The notes beneath the pieces were generated by a model that saw nothing but the letters and a program-made list of their open reading frames with translations, was not told the DNA's origin and made no database searches. DNA of 36,136 bases from Aquipseudomonas alcaligenes MRY13-0052 (GTDB taxonomy: Bacteria > Pseudomonadota > Gammaproteobacteria > Pseudomonadales > Pseudomonadaceae), in the NCBI GenBank assembly GCA_000474255.1, contig BATO01000063.1, positions 1-36,136 of the forward strand, written 5' to 3'. Position 1 is the first letter of the stretch. Each line of letters opens with the position of its first letter. A program made the translations under genes and the position numbers. This document shows, piece after piece, positions 19,301 to 29,011 of this stretch.

Positions 19301-22300
19301 TGACGGCCACCGAGCCGGCGACGCCGACGTTGTTGCCCACCGCAGCACCGGCGGCCAGGGATTGCAGCTGCTGGTTGCGCAGGGCACTGACGCGCAGCAG
19401 GTCGCCGGCCTGGAGGTTGCCGCCGTTGATGCCGGCATAGACCGCGCCGGAGATCTGGTTGTAGGAACCGGCGATGCCGATGCCCGCACCCTGGCCACCG
19501 TAGGCCAGGGCACCGGTGAGGCTGCGGATGCGCGAGGCGTCCTGGGCGTTCACCAGCAGCGAGCCGTGGCTGGTCAGGCTGGAGTCATCGGTACGGGCGC
19601 TGGTGCGGTTGTCGATGGTGTTGATGGCGATGGAGCCGGCCACGGCGGAGGAGCGTGCGGCCACGGCGCCACCGGCGACCAGGGCGTTGATGTCGCTCTG
19701 CTGGTTCGCCTGCACGGCGATGCTGGCGGCTTCGGCGTCGCTGTCGAGGATCTCGGCGCTGACGCGGTCGCTGATGGTGTTGTAGCCGAAGCTGGCACCC
19801 ACGGCGCCGTCGTTGCCGATGGCGGCCGAACCGGAGGCGGTCCAGATGCTGCTGGTGTTGCCGGCGTTCACCGCCAGGGCGCCACCGAGATTGAGGTCGT
19901 GGCTGTCGCGCAGGGCGGCGAGGGTGTCGTGGTCCAGCTGGTTGATGGCCACGGCGCCGTCGAAGGCGTACTGGTTGGAGTAGCCCATGGCGGCGGCCAC
20001 CGAGACCAGGTCGGCGTCGCTGCTGGCGTTGAGGCTGAGGCCGGCGTTGCTGTCGAGGCGGCGCAGGCCATCGGCCACGGCTTCGGTGGCGCCGTCGATG
20101 CTGTTGATCGACAGGCCCGCACCGACGCCGGCCTTGCCGCCGAAGCTGGCGGCACCGGCCACGGCGTGGATGCTGGAGTCGTCGCGGGCGCTGACGGTGA
20201 CGCCGTCGACGGCATCGATGGCGCCGTCGGCGAGGCGCGCGCGAGTGGTGCTGTCGATCGAGTTGACGCTCACCGAGCCGGCCACCTGGTAGCTGCTGGC
20301 CGAGGCGCTGGCGGAGACACCGGCGGAGATCGACAGGGCGCTGGCTTCGTTGTCGGCGGCGATGTCGAGGCGGCGCGCGGTGACGTCGCCGGTGGCGGCC
20401 AGCTCGGCCTCCACCAGGGAGTCCACGGTGTTCTGGGTGTAGGCACCGGCCAGGCCGACGCCGTTGCCGGTATTGCTGGAGACCGCGGCGCCGCCGGCGA
20501 TGGCGTGCAGCGCGGTGTCGTCGCTGGCCTGCACGTTGACCGCGCCGGCATCGATGTCGAGGTTGTCGGTGATGCGCGCGCGAACCAGGTTGTCCAGGGT
20601 GTTCACCGCCGCCGAACCGGAGACGTTGATGCCGAAGGAACCGGTGCCCTCGCGGGACTGCGCGGCGGGCTGGGTGCTGGGTGCCGGCGGTGCGGTGAGG
20701 GCTACGGACAGGGCGTAGTTGCCGATGCGGCCATCGGCGCTGGCGCCGACCTTGAGGCCGCCGGACGCGGCCACGGAGCCGGCGGCGAGCTGGGTGTCGC
20801 CGCTGCCCAGCCAGGCTTCGGTGGTGCGGTCGAAGGCGTGCACGCCGACGGCGACGCCGGCGGCCTTGCTGGTGGATTTCACCACGCCGCCGGTGATGGT
20901 CAGGCTGTCGGTCTCATCGCTGGCGTTGATGGTGATGTCGCCGCTGCCGCCGTTCTCGTCGGTCACCACCAGGTGGGCGCCGTCGTCGATGCCGGCGCGG
21001 GTGACGTTGTCCAGCACGGAGACGGAGACCGAGCCGCTGAGGGCGTTGGTGCCGCCCTTGGAGCCGGCCACCGCGTAGTTGAGGATGTCGACGTCGGTGA
21101 CGGCGTTGACGTTCAGCTCGCTGGCGTAGAGGTTCACCGCGCCGACGGTGGCCTGGGCGCTGTTGTTGTAGATGCCGGCGATGAGGCCGGCACCGAAGCC
21201 GTTCTTGCCGCCTTCGTTGTTGAACAGGCCCGGGTCGGCGGCGACGTTGACCATCTGCGATTCGGTGCGCGCTTCGATGTCGACGGTCTGTTCCTGGCCG
21301 CGGTAGGCCAGGTCCTGGTTGATGTTGACGCCATCGGCGACGTCCACCTTGGCGTTGAGGCCGACGTGGTTGATGTCGACCATGCCGCTGAGGGTGGTGC
21401 CGCTGTCCTGGGCGCCTTCGCCGGAGACGGCGGTGGCGGCGTTGACCCAGGTGCTGAACATCTGGCCTTCGTTGATGGTCTGCAGGAAGTCGCTGAGGTT
21501 GTCGGCGCTGAAGGCCTTGATCAGGTTGGACAGGCGGCTCTGGTCCAGCCACGGCAGGCTGGTCTTGGCGTTGAGGCTGAGGGCCTGCATGGCGTCCAGC
21601 TCGGCGCCCGGGCGCACGGTCAGCACCGCGTCGTTGTCCTGGTTGCTGATGAGGATGGCGACGCCCACGCCGTTCTTCTTGCCGGTGCTTTCGGTGCTGA
21701 AGTCGAACGGCTTGTCGGCGTTCTTCTTGTCGGAGATCACCGAGGACACGGTGGAGTCCAGCAGGTCGGTGACCTCGGCGTTGAGGCTGGCATCCTGGCC
21801 GGCCTTGACCTTGGCCTGGCCGCCCAGGTTCAGCAGCGCCTGGTTGTCGTGGTTGATGTAGGCCAGGGCGCCGGCGGCGCCCAGCTCATCGAGGAAGCCC
21901 TTGCTCTGCTCGCTGCCGCCTTTCTCGCCTTCTTCTTCCTCGCCCTTCTCGACGAGCTTCTTCAGCAGCTCCTTGATGCCGTCCTTGGTCTTGGCCTGGA
22001 GCAGCTCGGTGGGGTCTTCGCCGGCTTCGCCGATCTTCTCTTCCAGGGTGGCGACGATCTTGTTCTCGTCGCCGAGCATCACCGAGGCTTCGTGGCTGTT
22101 GGACTGGGTGTCCACCTTGGCTTCCAGGGAGGCGTTGCCGCCGGCCTCCAGGGTGCCGTTGAAATCGTTGCGGGCCTGCAGGTCGGAGAGGGCGACCAGC
22201 ACCGAGACGCCGATGGCGCCCTCGGCGTCGCCGGCCTGGGCGCTGACGTCGAACACCTTGACCTGCTCGGCGCTGACGCTGGCGTCGAAGGCGGCCTTGA

Positions 22301-24398
22301 TCAGGCTGCCGGAGCCGACGGTGGTGGTGGCGCGGCCCTTGGCCGAGGTGACGTTGGCGGTGAGGGTGATCGGCAGGCCTTCGAGGGCGCCGGCTTCCAC
22401 CGCGGTTTCCACGGTGGTGTCGGACTGGCTCTTGAGGTTGACGTTGCCGCCCAGGGATTCGATGCGGACGTTCTGGCCGACGTTGAGCTGGGCGTCGGTG
22501 TTGGTCACCGAGACCACGGCGCCCACCGGCAGGTCGGCGACCTCGGCCTGGGCGTTGGTGCTGGCGTGGGACGAGATGTTCACATCGTTGCTGCCGATGA
22601 TGCTCACGCCGTTGCCGATGTTGACCTTGGACTGGGCATCGAGCACCTGCACCGAGGCCAGCAGGCCACTGCTGGCGAGGGTGTCGAGCAGGCCGCCGAA
22701 GAAGTCGCTGCCGCCGTCGTCATCGGTCTGCACACCGGCATCGGCCAGGGCCTGGCGCTGTTCTTCCAGCTCGTCGTCGTCGAGGACCTGGGCGATGGGG
22801 TGGCCGTTGGCGTCGACACCGTTGTACAGGCCGTCGCTGGACAGGCTGTCGGTCAGCGCGGTGGAGGATTCGGCGCTGAGGGTGACCTGGCCGCCACGGA
22901 TCTCGGCGCCGGCGCCCAGGGTGATTTCGGTCTTGTTGCTGCCCACGCCGACGAGGATGCCGGGGGTGAGCAGGGCGCCCTCGGCGGCGATGGCCTTGAG
23001 GGTGACGTCGCCGGCTTCGAAGGCGGCGTTGTTGGTATGGGCGTAGAGCTTGGCGTTCTGGCCGAGGACGATGGTCGGCGCTTCCAGAGTGATGTCGCCG
23101 GAGTCGCCGACGGAGACCGCGTCGCGGTGCTCCTGCTGGCTGGCGGTCTGGTAGTTGGTGATGTTGCGGGTGGAGATCATCACGCCGTCGGCGACGTTGA
23201 TCTTCTCCGAGGCCTGCAGGCTGTAGTTCGTGCCGCCCAGGCGCTGGTCCTGGGTGAGGTTGATTTCGCGCGGGTCGATCAGCACGTGGCCGACGGCGCC
23301 GCCCTGGCCGGCCTTGGCTTCCAGGGTGCCGGCCCAGGTCACGCTTTCGTCGGCGGAGAGTTCGACCTGGCCGCCGTTGCCGCTGGTGCCGGCGTTGGCC
23401 GCCACGGTGCCGCCCTTGGCCAGGGTGCTCTGCTGCTTGGCCTTGATCACGACCTTGCCGCCGTCGGAGTGGGCGCCCTGGCCCGAGGCGGAGACCTTGC
23501 CGCCGTCGGCGATGGTGATGTCGTGGCCGGCGCGGATCTCGATCTCGCCGGCAGACTTGCCGGCGACACCGTCGGTGTTCACCTGGCCGGCGATCAGCAC
23601 GTCGTTCTCGGCGATGATGCGGATCTCGCCGTTGACCTCGGTGATGGCGGCGGCGCTGTCGAGGCCGTCGATGTTCACCAGTTGCTCGATGCGCGGCATG
23701 GCCTGCTGGCCGGCGGTGACGCGACCGCTGGCGCCGATGCCGACGTCGCGGGCGCTGAGGGTGACGGCGCCCTTGGCGTTGACCTGGCCACGGATGGACA
23801 CCAGGCCGGATTCGGAAAGGGGCAGGTTGCCGGACTTCAGCTGGGCCACGGCGAGGTCGTCGATCTTGCCGTCGGCGCCGATCAGGCGCTCAAGGGAGGC
23901 GCTGTCGGGGGTGGTGACGGTGAGGGAGCCGACGTTGATCACGCCGGACTCGCCCACGACCATGCCGTGGGGGTTGGCGAAATAGATGTCGCCGCCGATC
24001 TGGCCGTTCTTGTAGCCGTTGAGGATGCCGTTGATCTCGCTGCGCTGGTCGCGAACGATGTTGATCAGGGCGTTGGCCGAATCCGGTACATAGAGGTTGG
24101 CGGTTTCGCCGCTGCCCACGTTGAACTGCGAGAAGGAGTTGAAGCCGTTGCCGTTGCGGATGGTCTCGGTGCGAATGTCGGTGACCGCGCCGTTCTGCAC
24201 CACGCTGGTGGCCGTGCGCCCGTCCGTGACGATGCCCTGGGCATAGAGGCCGGGGCTCAGCAGGGCACCGATGGCCAGCAGGCCGGCGCCGCTGGCGGCC
24301 TTGCTCGATTTGGTCTTGCCCTGCCGCTTGGTGTTCTCCCCAACGACTTGCCAGACACCTTTGGCGTGGTTCCAGATGGTGCGATAGACGTGGTTCAT
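10311..24398 (-). CDS. Giant two-partner secretion exoprotein TpsA (FHA/leukotoxin LktA-like filamentous adhesin)
   Basis: The protein has 4,695 residues from ATG 24398, with AAGGA seven bases upstream. Residues 1-25 (MNHVYRTIWNHAKGVWQVV...) are an extended signal peptide region, and the hydrophobic core ends near LYA-QG (53/54). The TPS secretion domain (about 55-300) contains FANPHG at 140-145, the variant of the NPNG motif seen in LktA-like adhesins. Acidic or charged helical inserts lie at about 535-570 and 780-840. About 29 units of 52-58 residues span about 1165-2905. Trp/Tyr-rich and helical stretches lie at about 3275-3400 and 3940-4090. I found no Cys in the whole protein, as is common for TPS proteins. 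The end (LGTQSSDDDSI) shows neither VENN nor a nuclease-like toxin domain, so I infer an adhesin or biofilm factor, not a CdiA toxin. Confidence 0.93.
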   Translation of the reverse strand: MNHVYRTIWNHAKGVWQVVGENTKRQGKTKSSKAASGAGLLAIGALLSPGLYAQGIVTDGRTATSVVQNGAVTDIRTETIRNGNGFNSFSQFNVGSGETANLYVPDSANALINIVRDQRSEINGILNGYKNGQIGGDIYFANPHGMVVGESGVINVGSLTVTTPDSASLERLIGADGKIDDLAVAQLKSGNLPLSESGLVSIRGQVNAKGAVTLSARDVGIGASGRVTAGQQAMPRIEQLVNIDGLDSAAAITEVNGEIRIIAENDVLIAGQVNTDGVAGKSAGEIEIRAGHDITIADGGKVSASGQGAHSDGGKVVIKAKQQSTLAKGGTVAANAGTSGNGGQVELSADESVTWAGTLEAKAGQGGAVGHVLIDPREINLTQDQRLGGTNYSLQASEKINVADGVMISTRNITNYQTASQQEHRDAVSVGDSGDITLEAPTIVLGQNAKLYAHTNNAAFEAGDVTLKAIAAEGALLTPGILVGVGSNKTEITLGAGAEIRGGQVTLSAESSTALTDSLSSDGLYNGVDANGHPIAQVLDDDELEEQRQALADAGVQTDDDGGSDFFGGLLDTLASSGLLASVQVLDAQSKVNIGNGVSIIGSNDVNISSHASTNAQAEVADLPVGAVVSVTNTDAQLNVGQNVRIESLGGNVNLKSQSDTTVETAVEAGALEGLPITLTANVTSAKGRATTTVGSGSLIKAAFDASVSAEQVKVFDVSAQAGDAEGAIGVSVLVALSDLQARNDFNGTLEAGGNASLEAKVDTQSNSHEASVMLGDENKIVATLEEKIGEAGEDPTELLQAKTKDGIKELLKKLVEKGEEEEGEKGGSEQSKGFLDELGAAGALAYINHDNQALLNLGGQAKVKAGQDASLNAEVTDLLDSTVSSVISDKKNADKPFDFSTESTGKKNGVGVAILISNQDNDAVLTVRPGAELDAMQALSLNAKTSLPWLDQSRLSNLIKAFSADNLSDFLQTINEGQMFSTWVNAATAVSGEGAQDSGTTLSGMVDINHVGLNAKVDVADGVNINQDLAYRGQEQTVDIEARTESQMVNVAADPGLFNNEGGKNGFGAGLIAGIYNNSAQATVGAVNLYASELNVNAVTDVDILNYAVAGSKGGTNALSGSVSVSVLDNVTRAGIDDGAHLVVTDENGGSGDITINASDETDSLTITGGVVKSTSKAAGVAVGVHAFDRTTEAWLGSGDTQLAAGSVAASGGLKVGASADGRIGNYALSVALTAPPAPSTQPAAQSREGTGSFGINVSGSAAVNTLDNLVRARITDNLDIDAGAVNVQASDDTALHAIAGGAAVSSNTGNGVGLAGAYTQNTVDSLVEAELAATGDVTARRLDIAADNEASALSISAGVSASASASSYQVAGSVSVNSIDSTTRARLADGAIDAVDGVTVSARDDSSIHAVAGAASFGGKAGVGAGLSINSIDGATEAVADGLRRLDSNAGLSLNASSDADLVSVAAAMGYSNQYAFDGAVAINQLDHDTLAALRDSHDLNLGGALAVNAGNTSSIWTASGSAAIGNDGAVGASFGYNTISDRVSAEILDSDAEAASIAVQANQQSDINALVAGGAVAARSSAVAGSIAINTIDNRTSARTDDSSLTSHGSLLVNAQDASRIRSLTGALAYGGQGAGIGIAGSYNQISGAVYAGINGGNLQAGDLLRVSALRNQQLQSLAAGAAVGNNVGVAGSVAVNRVGGSTLAEIGDGAQVHSDGSLLLTARSDSDIETVAGALGVGLSGVGLSGAVAVNQLEGTTTARVTGASTHLSADGQGAARAIDNGQLNGNMGSDLRDRTLQESIKGIGVVASSTDEIDTVSVSVGGGSSVGVAGAVTVNRVGGSTLAQVSGATLDSDAATQVGAYHHTRVTTGNGAGAGGGTAGVGVSTTTNILDHDTQALVANATLGSDAGIGVNARATHDLNAVVVGAAIGGTAGVNGSVAVTTLAGTVRSNVQGSNLRSDAGGIEIAADADNDLDIVAGGVAGGGVAGVGATIIVTDLNQRTEASTSGATRLDASGLTAIDASAAQDVTIVGFTGAGGGTAGVAGTVNVLVAKGQTLAGVGAGSQINTQLGGAQQDVRVHAQDSLETTDVLGTAGVGGVAGVGAGADVQVVRSGAIASVGDGATVKAGRDITVEAENSRDIDSVSIAAAGGGYVGAGAGVSVVSVASGASSQATGSLDNSIRNAQGVARNSGLNGQMGNGFAGSSQLQADINANQQSISPNDTFLSTPDGTAYSAAARVGNATLDAGRNVTVSAHNSTDALSEAAGVAGGLVGAGAGVSVINVGDHSLAELGGTLRAGGNVRISAEDGQDGTTQALAQAGGGGLVGLGAAVAVSEKSSQTTARILDGANITAGGALSVDADLDHALKAQTVGVSAGGVAVGASIATSSSTGQAQALVGKNVQVSAGSLAVDASARSSNNVDAVGVSGGIVAGNAVVATASDHTSARAWVDDGSRVTTQGAIGIRASTDPMTRAFAIGASVGAGAIGASVATASVDNSVQAGTGAVNLTGGSLDVDAAAQRTRSQSAEAQAVGASGGALMGLNATVASANLDTNVLADIGQGTQLAITGNAAVKASDATRVKTDATGIAVGGLLAIGANVGLADIDATQRVRFGATGLVGGTLALSATGSNGISGDAVAGSGGVVAGSASTLNLDATSATTVDVLGSTNILTGRTDVLAEHRLDYAADSDSIQAAMVGASGTFIDLDLGATTQVLVRDGARVAALDGLDIEAHTITQGGAEAFSGSGGVISGSAVLIDNSIRDTTRIQVGNNVGLATVGSPLDIDKGHLRLSAHNTMRAADTGKLSAGGAIAAPYAGTEMDVDVANQVTFGDNLSMKSSGLLQVGAYSATRASTNARVDVYGLVGAGGGDSKIDLTAAQLIRFGANADLLGYGNLGLRAGQSADGNLANDIRATASTVVVNNTLIPVTAVLDADATATTTNDLVFGTGALLRSVRNVDLIATNGAVSASGGGVGKNPYLALFSSEQTTRSDRVNQLASLNLANSRVVAGAGNRQEVYWDGNQLRTVSSLNDLSVQYKAAGSANAFRPLAEIDATLASLNQQLAGLTPGSAAYTSLSDQIALYTQMRASTAQSLGAGANGNTTVDTLVIGDIIAGAGDIRVGADRIQQSGANLTAYGAPTVIIHNSSDDYLVTNGILVSAAGTGSITSTGAAKLANSGATLTEVKRSQSDYYDATQRPSVPSIVIENTYDTNLAGNTSPAPGILVLGDIENLKGNTSLSNTSGNVSQFATIESYQLSMNVPNGDLFVSLPGRSWNLASVQSEWANVINGLNPSSLSSGRNVPDAIAEFAANVVYNGSYAFTSKEAFTDYLIRNYGSGNGTDQQIILDGMVRGYWETDDDNTANRVWYKDTRYEYSGNMSASDHDFWTGNTGVWDWRYTMMQAYKTQNSAALGQSDTSGSTASALRVGGALAINAKNININAGIEVGARTDWSLNLGAAAAAEIASIANGNGLVRLNNVSGIADGNGADEVPVVYWDSDKQRIQVQRINAAGGGSVSLTGNIINTNTVGNIVVNSGYGDVEINNTTGRDLMLTDIDLGNGGQSVVRITDTLKHWGDGRAQTWWYVNQAGQDSVSVYNNANGATALTGASLASVIGRDFTYNPQAGARYEWTQDYHITRTYTGPTGISGKSDEIPGNLGRWVSEIATADGKAYLTSAGDVVVRAVTGDDKAFMQWADANIGYTTVRATSNGDEWGGYYAGATFDLATDIQMTVTNSVKADHAIPIRFVGNSESRLQVDSGSNVLIGGTIRNDVGTSTFDVTGSLLQAGGSLQGKDLVLNASAGIGSASDALKLIDSRVTGASVSASSQGDIFLASSGDFYAKSIQTTGDVTVNAVGGIYQHADAVGVSIGGDVLNLHSGSGSSIGGVNNPLVTQSNEINASAPGSVTLTQGSGNMNVGYIESLFGNVELNTPSGQILGAAPKGEDQDAKLQEKIAEWEAMGLTDANHAQSTINGYENLVERYYSDYWTLRERASNPDGSFSLTSAGLNLYREQVSANLGHSASDAEINSAMKARYLEAKSFLAGAPGVDQGLLQTRSANFQYSLDTGSELYAQMTHGAVWDKSMLGTVINAGAVAGDRPSTGALPNVSATQGSIRLNNDPTQALPESETLVFTLKRTDGYLPIVTQLSSSEGNSYSSSQLMAFLAEAKPGTLQSEQVDGDTVRITLRPRYDLAVEAKDPVVIDAKGDYHVGTSQDVILKDITVGGTLYVYAGRDVINQTATGVAGAVTGGLYIDAGRNIGSPDNPIQVTNNGNDPVTVYRLVAPGTANVVVLNGNVVVGKIDVKGETNLVANNGNFYSLGDHATFDGGLVNLRAVDGNGLTSGYIGTALNPFNVVQKQGALGLFGLGANVVATQNDLVMSNSVLDGLVSLTSSLGSILMDDEDSVIRTTDEGTGQVDLVAATGIGENGAAIRLHTGHFNAETPVGDVNLHLQREARAERVHALTGSAHLVGDGDGVLGTTDLDLADVRVARDLELRAESIRGQVTQTVQATPLRLWATHLQGGVADRIDLGITGAPYVLNEQLAARVADIRSNAVRFNIVNGHIGEEMKLTTGYVSALMDNTTPALRYASDFQYYIPWKGFSLDLETRGATGSRAPMWFNSARGVFTRNMVTSGHATFDLARPHFSTDLRQTGGEAMPAYSAAYPVRPALQRANAISAAPLAVNLGTQSSDDDSI
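15690..20910 (-). repeat. About 29 tandem units of about 54 codons in tpsA
   Basis: Each unit follows the scheme 'hydrophobic-A/G-G-x2-G-x3-VG(V/A)xG(S/A)V(S/A)VNxhxxxTxAxhxxxxhxxxxxhxVxAxxxxxhxx'. Examples are VAGGVAGGGVAGVGATIIV and LAAGAAVGNNVGVAGSVAVN. Boundaries are approximate. I counted 29 by eye; units differ strongly in sequence, so they are old, apart from two close DNA-level copies at 18855 and 19275. Confidence 0.75.
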
Positions 24399-24489
24399 GG
24401 CGCGATCCTTGATGAGGGCCACCAGGGCCTGCCCCGTGGTCGTCGGGCAGTGCCTGCGTAGTGCGGGCCAGGGAAAGGGTTTGGGCGCG

Positions 24490-24495
24490 AGTATA
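24490..24495 (-). promoter_or_regulatory. Possible -10 box of the tpsAB operon
   Basis: The complement reads TATACT about 92 bases before tpsA ATG. There is no clear -35; the best at 16 bp spacing is TTTCGG. It would need an activator. The palindrome at 24536-24566 lies 41 bp upstream of this box. Confidence 0.3.
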
Positions 24496-24535
24496 TGAGC
24501 GGGTCCCTGGGCCGAAACTGAGCAATGCTGACAAT

Positions 24536-24566
24536 TGGCCATCATTTTTCGAAGTCATGATGGCCA
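24536..24566. promoter_or_regulatory. Perfect 10-bp inverted repeat upstream of tpsA, candidate operator
   Basis: TGGCCATCAT (24536-24545) and ATGATGGCCA (24557-24566) are exact complements, separated by 11 bp. It has no T-run and lies 140-170 bp before the tpsA start, on the upstream side of the possible -10. That favours a protein-binding site over a terminator. In the rest of 24399-24817 I see only the tpsA promoter region and the lldE terminator, and no gene. Confidence 0.5.
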
Positions 24567-24760
24567 GGCTGGAGGCGCCGTGCTAGATGGGCTGCGCGGT
24601 GTTTTCAGGGGTTTTCGCGTGCCGGGTTTCGCGGGCTTCAGGGCTGACATTTCGTCGGGAAGGGGAGGCGGGATGAAACCCATTGCGGATTGCGCCCGGG
24701 GTGCCGTTTCGCTTGCCGTTGCGCTTGGCCGGGAGTCGGGTAGAGGCGTTTTTGCCGGGC

Positions 24761-24786
24761 AAAAAAAGCCCCGCACTGGGCGGGGC
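24761..24786 (-). terminator. Intrinsic terminator of the lldPDE operon
   Basis: On the minus strand GCCCCGC pairs with GCGGGGC (24780-24786 with 24768-24774) around a 5-nt loop, followed by seven T. It lies 32 bases past the lldE stop and separates the lactate operon from tpsAB, which reads in the same direction. Confidence 0.9.
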
Positions 24787-24817
24787 GCAATCCGTGCGAT
24801 GCACGGCAGCTTGAGGT

Positions 24818-27628
<2,811 letters not shown>

Positions 27629-27659
27629 CGGTCGGGTCCTGTCATCAACGGTTGGCGCG

Positions 27660-27675
27660 GGCCGCTCGGGCGGCC
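27660..27675. other. Short hairpin in the lldD-lldE gap
   Basis: GGCCGC-TCGG-GCGGCC forms a strong six-pair stem with a 4-nt loop and no following T-run. It may adjust mRNA stability or the lldD/lldE ratio. Confidence 0.35.
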
Positions 27676-27702
27676 TCGTCGGTTCGTTATGGGTGGGGCG
27701 GA

Positions 27703-28848
27703 TCAGCGGCCGAGTTCGCGTACCAGCGAGTCGGCGCTGATTTCGCTGATGCTCTTGGCGCCGGTGAGCACCATGGCCACGCGCATTTCCTTGTCGATCA
27801 ATTCCAGCAGATTGCTGACGCCGGCGCCGCCGGCCGCGGCCAGGGCGTAGACGAAGGCACGGCCGAGCATCACGGTGTCGGCGCCGAGGGCGAGCATGCG
27901 CACCACATCGAGGCCGGTGCGGATGCCGGAGTCGGCGAGGATCTTCAGCTCGCCCTTCACCGCGTCGGCGATGGCCGGCAGGGCGCGGGCGCTGGAGAGC
28001 ACGCCGTCGAGCTGGCGGCCGCCGTGGTTGGAGACGACGATGCCGTCGGCGCCGAAGGTGACTGCGTCACGGGCGTCCTCGGGGTCGAGGATGCCCTTGA
28101 TGACCATGGGGCCGTCCCAGAATTCGCGGATCCACTCCAGGTCCTTCCAGGAGATCGACGGGTCGAAGTTGGCGCCGAGCCAGCCGATGTAGTCGGCCAG
28201 GCCCGTGGGGTTGCCCCGGTAGGTGGAGATGTTGCCGAGGTCGTGGGGCTTGCCCAGCAGGCCGACGTCCCAGGCCCAGGCGGGGTGGGTCATGGCTTGC
28301 AGCACGCGGCGCATGGCGGCGTTGGGGCCGCTCATGCCGGAGTGGGCGTCGCGGTAGCGGGCGCCGGGCACGGGCATGTCGACGGTGAACACCAGGGTGG
28401 TGACGCCGGCGGCCTTGGCGCGCTCCAGGGCGTTCCTCATGAAGCCGCGGTCCTTCAGCACGTAGAGCTGGAACCACATGGGGCGCTGGATGGCCGGGGC
28501 CACTTCCTCGATGGGGCACACCGAGACGGTGGAGAGGGTGAAGGGGATGCCCTTGTCCGCCGCCGCCTTGGCCGCCTGCACTTCGCCGCGACGGGCGTAC
28601 ATGCCGGTGAGGCCCACCGGGGCCAGGGCCACCGGCATGGCGAGGGTCTCGCCGAACAGCTGGGTCTCGAGGCTCAGCTCGGACATGTTCTTCAGCACGC
28701 GCTGGCGCAGGGCGATGCCGGAGAGGTCCTCGACGTTGCGCCGCATCGTGTATTCGGCGTAGGCGCCGCCATCGATGTAGTGGAACAGGAAGGGCGGCAG
28801 CTTGCGCTGGGCGGCGGCGCGGTAGTCGGTGGAGGCGGAGATGATCAT
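27703..28848 (-). CDS. lldD: L-lactate dehydrogenase (FMN-dependent, quinone-linked)
   Basis: The protein has 381 residues, the usual LldD length. The membrane-associated enzyme oxidises L-lactate to pyruvate with electrons to quinone. The alpha-hydroxyacid oxidase TIM barrel is full length: [20 protein letters not shown] at the N-terminus, substrate-side [19 protein letters not shown]-side [11 protein letters not shown] and FQLYVLKDR, catalytic SNHGGRQLD with the active-site His at residue 275, then [19 protein letters not shown] for the FMN phosphate. ATG 28848 has TAGGGA upstream. It is the middle gene of lldPDE. The 163-bp spacer to lldP holds a long hairpin. Confidence 0.97.
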   Translation of the reverse strand: MIISASTDYRAAAQRKLPPFLFHYIDGGAYAEYTMRRNVEDLSGIALRQRVLKNMSELSLETQLFGETLAMPVALAPVGLTGMYARRGEVQAAKAAADKGIPFTLSTVSVCPIEEVAPAIQRPMWFQLYVLKDRGFMRNALERAKAAGVTTLVFTVDMPVPGARYRDAHSGMSGPNAAMRRVLQAMTHPAWAWDVGLLGKPHDLGNISTYRGNPTGLADYIGWLGANFDPSISWKDLEWIREFWDGPMVIKGILDPEDARDAVTFGADGIVVSNHGGRQLDGVLSSARALPAIADAVKGELKILADSGIRTGLDVVRMLALGADTVMLGRAFVYALAAAGGAGVSNLLELIDKEMRVAMVLTGAKSISEISADSLVRELGR

Positions 28849-28916
28849 GGGGTCCCTACCGTTGAATGAAAGAAGCGTGGCACGTTGCGAGGGTCGAGCG
28901 AGCTAGAGCGAGACAA

Positions 28917-28984
28917 GGCGGAAATGGCCGAGGGAGCGGAGCCTACGACTGTAGGTGAGCATCTCCGAGGCCATTTCCAACGCC
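28917..28984. repeat. Nested palindrome in the lldP-lldD spacer, likely dispersed intergenic repeat
   Basis: GGCGGAAATGGCC (28917-28929) pairs across about 40 bases with GGCCATTTCC...CGCC (28969-28984). Inside it CCTAC-GACT-GTAGG (28942-28955) forms a second hairpin. The nested, cruciform-like shape and position between two operon genes fit a repeated extragenic palindrome. It may attenuate or stabilise the mRNA and so uncouple permease from dehydrogenase levels. Confidence 0.6.
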
Positions 28985-29011
28985 GTATCGCCGACGCGCA
29001 GCCGATCCGGC

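Noticed and set aside
10311-24398. CdiA-type contact-dependent inhibition toxin with immunity gene
   Set aside because: No VENN or similar motif and no C-terminal toxin domain is visible, and the gene after tpsA is the transporter, not a small immunity gene.
13176-24461. A 3,761-codon open frame on the plus strand, antisense to tpsA
   Set aside because: The minus strand has the signal peptide, TPS domain, repeats and coupling to tpsB. The plus frame is a shadow caused by strong codon bias and repeats; its product is a monotone Val/Gly/Ala/Asp mixture without domains.
27652-28869. A 405-codon plus-strand frame opposite lldD
   Set aside because: It is the shadow of lldD, whose active-site motifs are all present.
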